Positions 62,303 through 64,000 of a DNA stretch of 64,000 bases are shown here, one piece after another. Source of the DNA: Roseiarcus sp963775575 (lineage in GTDB: Bacteria > Pseudomonadota > Alphaproteobacteria > Rhizobiales > Beijerinckiaceae). The stretch's first letter is position 1, and the number at the start of each line of letters is the position of its first letter. The notes under the pieces were generated by a model. It was not told the DNA's origin. It saw only the letters and a program-made list of their open reading frames with translations, and searched no databases. Where the stretch lies: positions 434,001-498,000 of the forward strand of contig CAVZJG010000003.1 of the NCBI GenBank assembly GCA_963775575.1, read 5' to 3'. Made by a program: the position numbers and the translations under genes.

Positions 62303-62500
62303 CTATCCCCCTTGCCGCGGCGCGACGATCTCGATCCGATCGCCTTCGCTTAAGCTCGTCTCGGCGCGCTTTCGCGCCGGCACGAAGTCGCCGTTGAGCG
62401 CGGTGCCGACCAGCGTTTCTGCGTAATCGAGCGCCTCGAGCGCCGCCGCCAAGGTCTCGGCGACGACGTCCTGTTCGACGCCATTGACGACGAGCCTCAT
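62303..62500 (-). CDS. thiS: Sulfur carrier protein ThiS
   Basis: 65 residues, ubiquitin-like. It ends with the required Gly-Gly (IVAPRQGG), which is activated and thiocarboxylated to give sulfur for the thiazole ring. MRLVVNGVEQDVVAETLAAA is the typical start. It follows thiC by 11 bp. No thiF or thiO is in the window. Confidence 0.95.
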   Translation of the reverse strand: MRLVVNGVEQDVVAETLAAALEALDYAETLVGTALNGDFVPARKRAETSLSEGDRIEIVAPRQGG

Positions 62501-62511
62501 CTCCGCCTCGC

Positions 62512-64000
<1,489 letters not shown>

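Overview
The window is GC-rich DNA (roughly two-thirds G+C by eye) from an alphaproteobacterium, most likely a member of the Hyphomicrobiales (Rhizobiales). The evidence is a CckA-type hybrid kinase, an LdtR/LdtP pair, a DksA that lacks the four-cysteine zinc finger, an Omp25/31-type barrel and a DUF3126-like protein beside cysE. Family or genus cannot be fixed from the sequence alone; a Beijerinckiaceae/Methylocystaceae-like lineage is a guess. No tRNA, rRNA or CRISPR array is visible.

Layout. 0-12.2 kb holds single housekeeping or metabolic genes: a partial membrane protein, a tandem DUF3126-like protein, cysE, cytochrome b561, a PaaK-like adenylating enzyme, an outer-membrane barrel, a TauE/SafE permease, a lone nuclease-methyltransferase (type IIG-like), a metallophosphatase, UspA, DksA and a FliO-like protein. 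12.5-17.9 kb holds cell-envelope and cell-cycle genes: cckA (+), then ldtP, ldtR and a small membrane protein (-). 17.9-45.1 kb is one long minus-strand translation and transcription block, read from high to low coordinates: rplJ-rplL-rpoB-rpoC, a small PAS-like gene, rpsL-rpsG-fusA-tuf, the S10 cluster, the spc cluster, secY and adk. The usual neighbours rplK/rplA/nusG (before rplJ) and rpsM/rpsK/rpoA/rplQ (after adk) are absent, so both ends of the block are synteny breaks.

45.5-59.8 kb is the plastic part. A vapBC locus has its antitoxin gene split by an IS1634-type element while the toxin is intact. After a DODA-type dioxygenase and an NRAMP-like transporter comes a visibly AT-richer island holding a lipoprotein, an ankyrin-repeat protein, palindromic MITE-like repeats and an IS3 element. 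It is bracketed by a 279-bp direct repeat of the 3' part of a LysE-family gene. Intact lysE and mutS follow, then a second, reciprocally broken TA locus: a VapB antitoxin followed only by what looks like the last codons of a vapC.

59.8-64.0 kb is a minus-strand thiamin operon, thiC-thiS-thiG-thiE-thiD. thiC runs off the window edge. thiD carries an in-frame insertion of about 50 codons made from an interspersed palindromic repeat; a related repeat lies between thiE and thiG.

The most interesting items are the two complementary TA lesions, the repeat-derived insertion inside ThiD, the lysE-bracketed island with an IS3-split MITE, the roughly 65-residue Lys/Ala-rich extension on ribosomal protein L5, and the tandem 26-bp repeat upstream of cckA. 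I did not find a clearly new multi-gene system.
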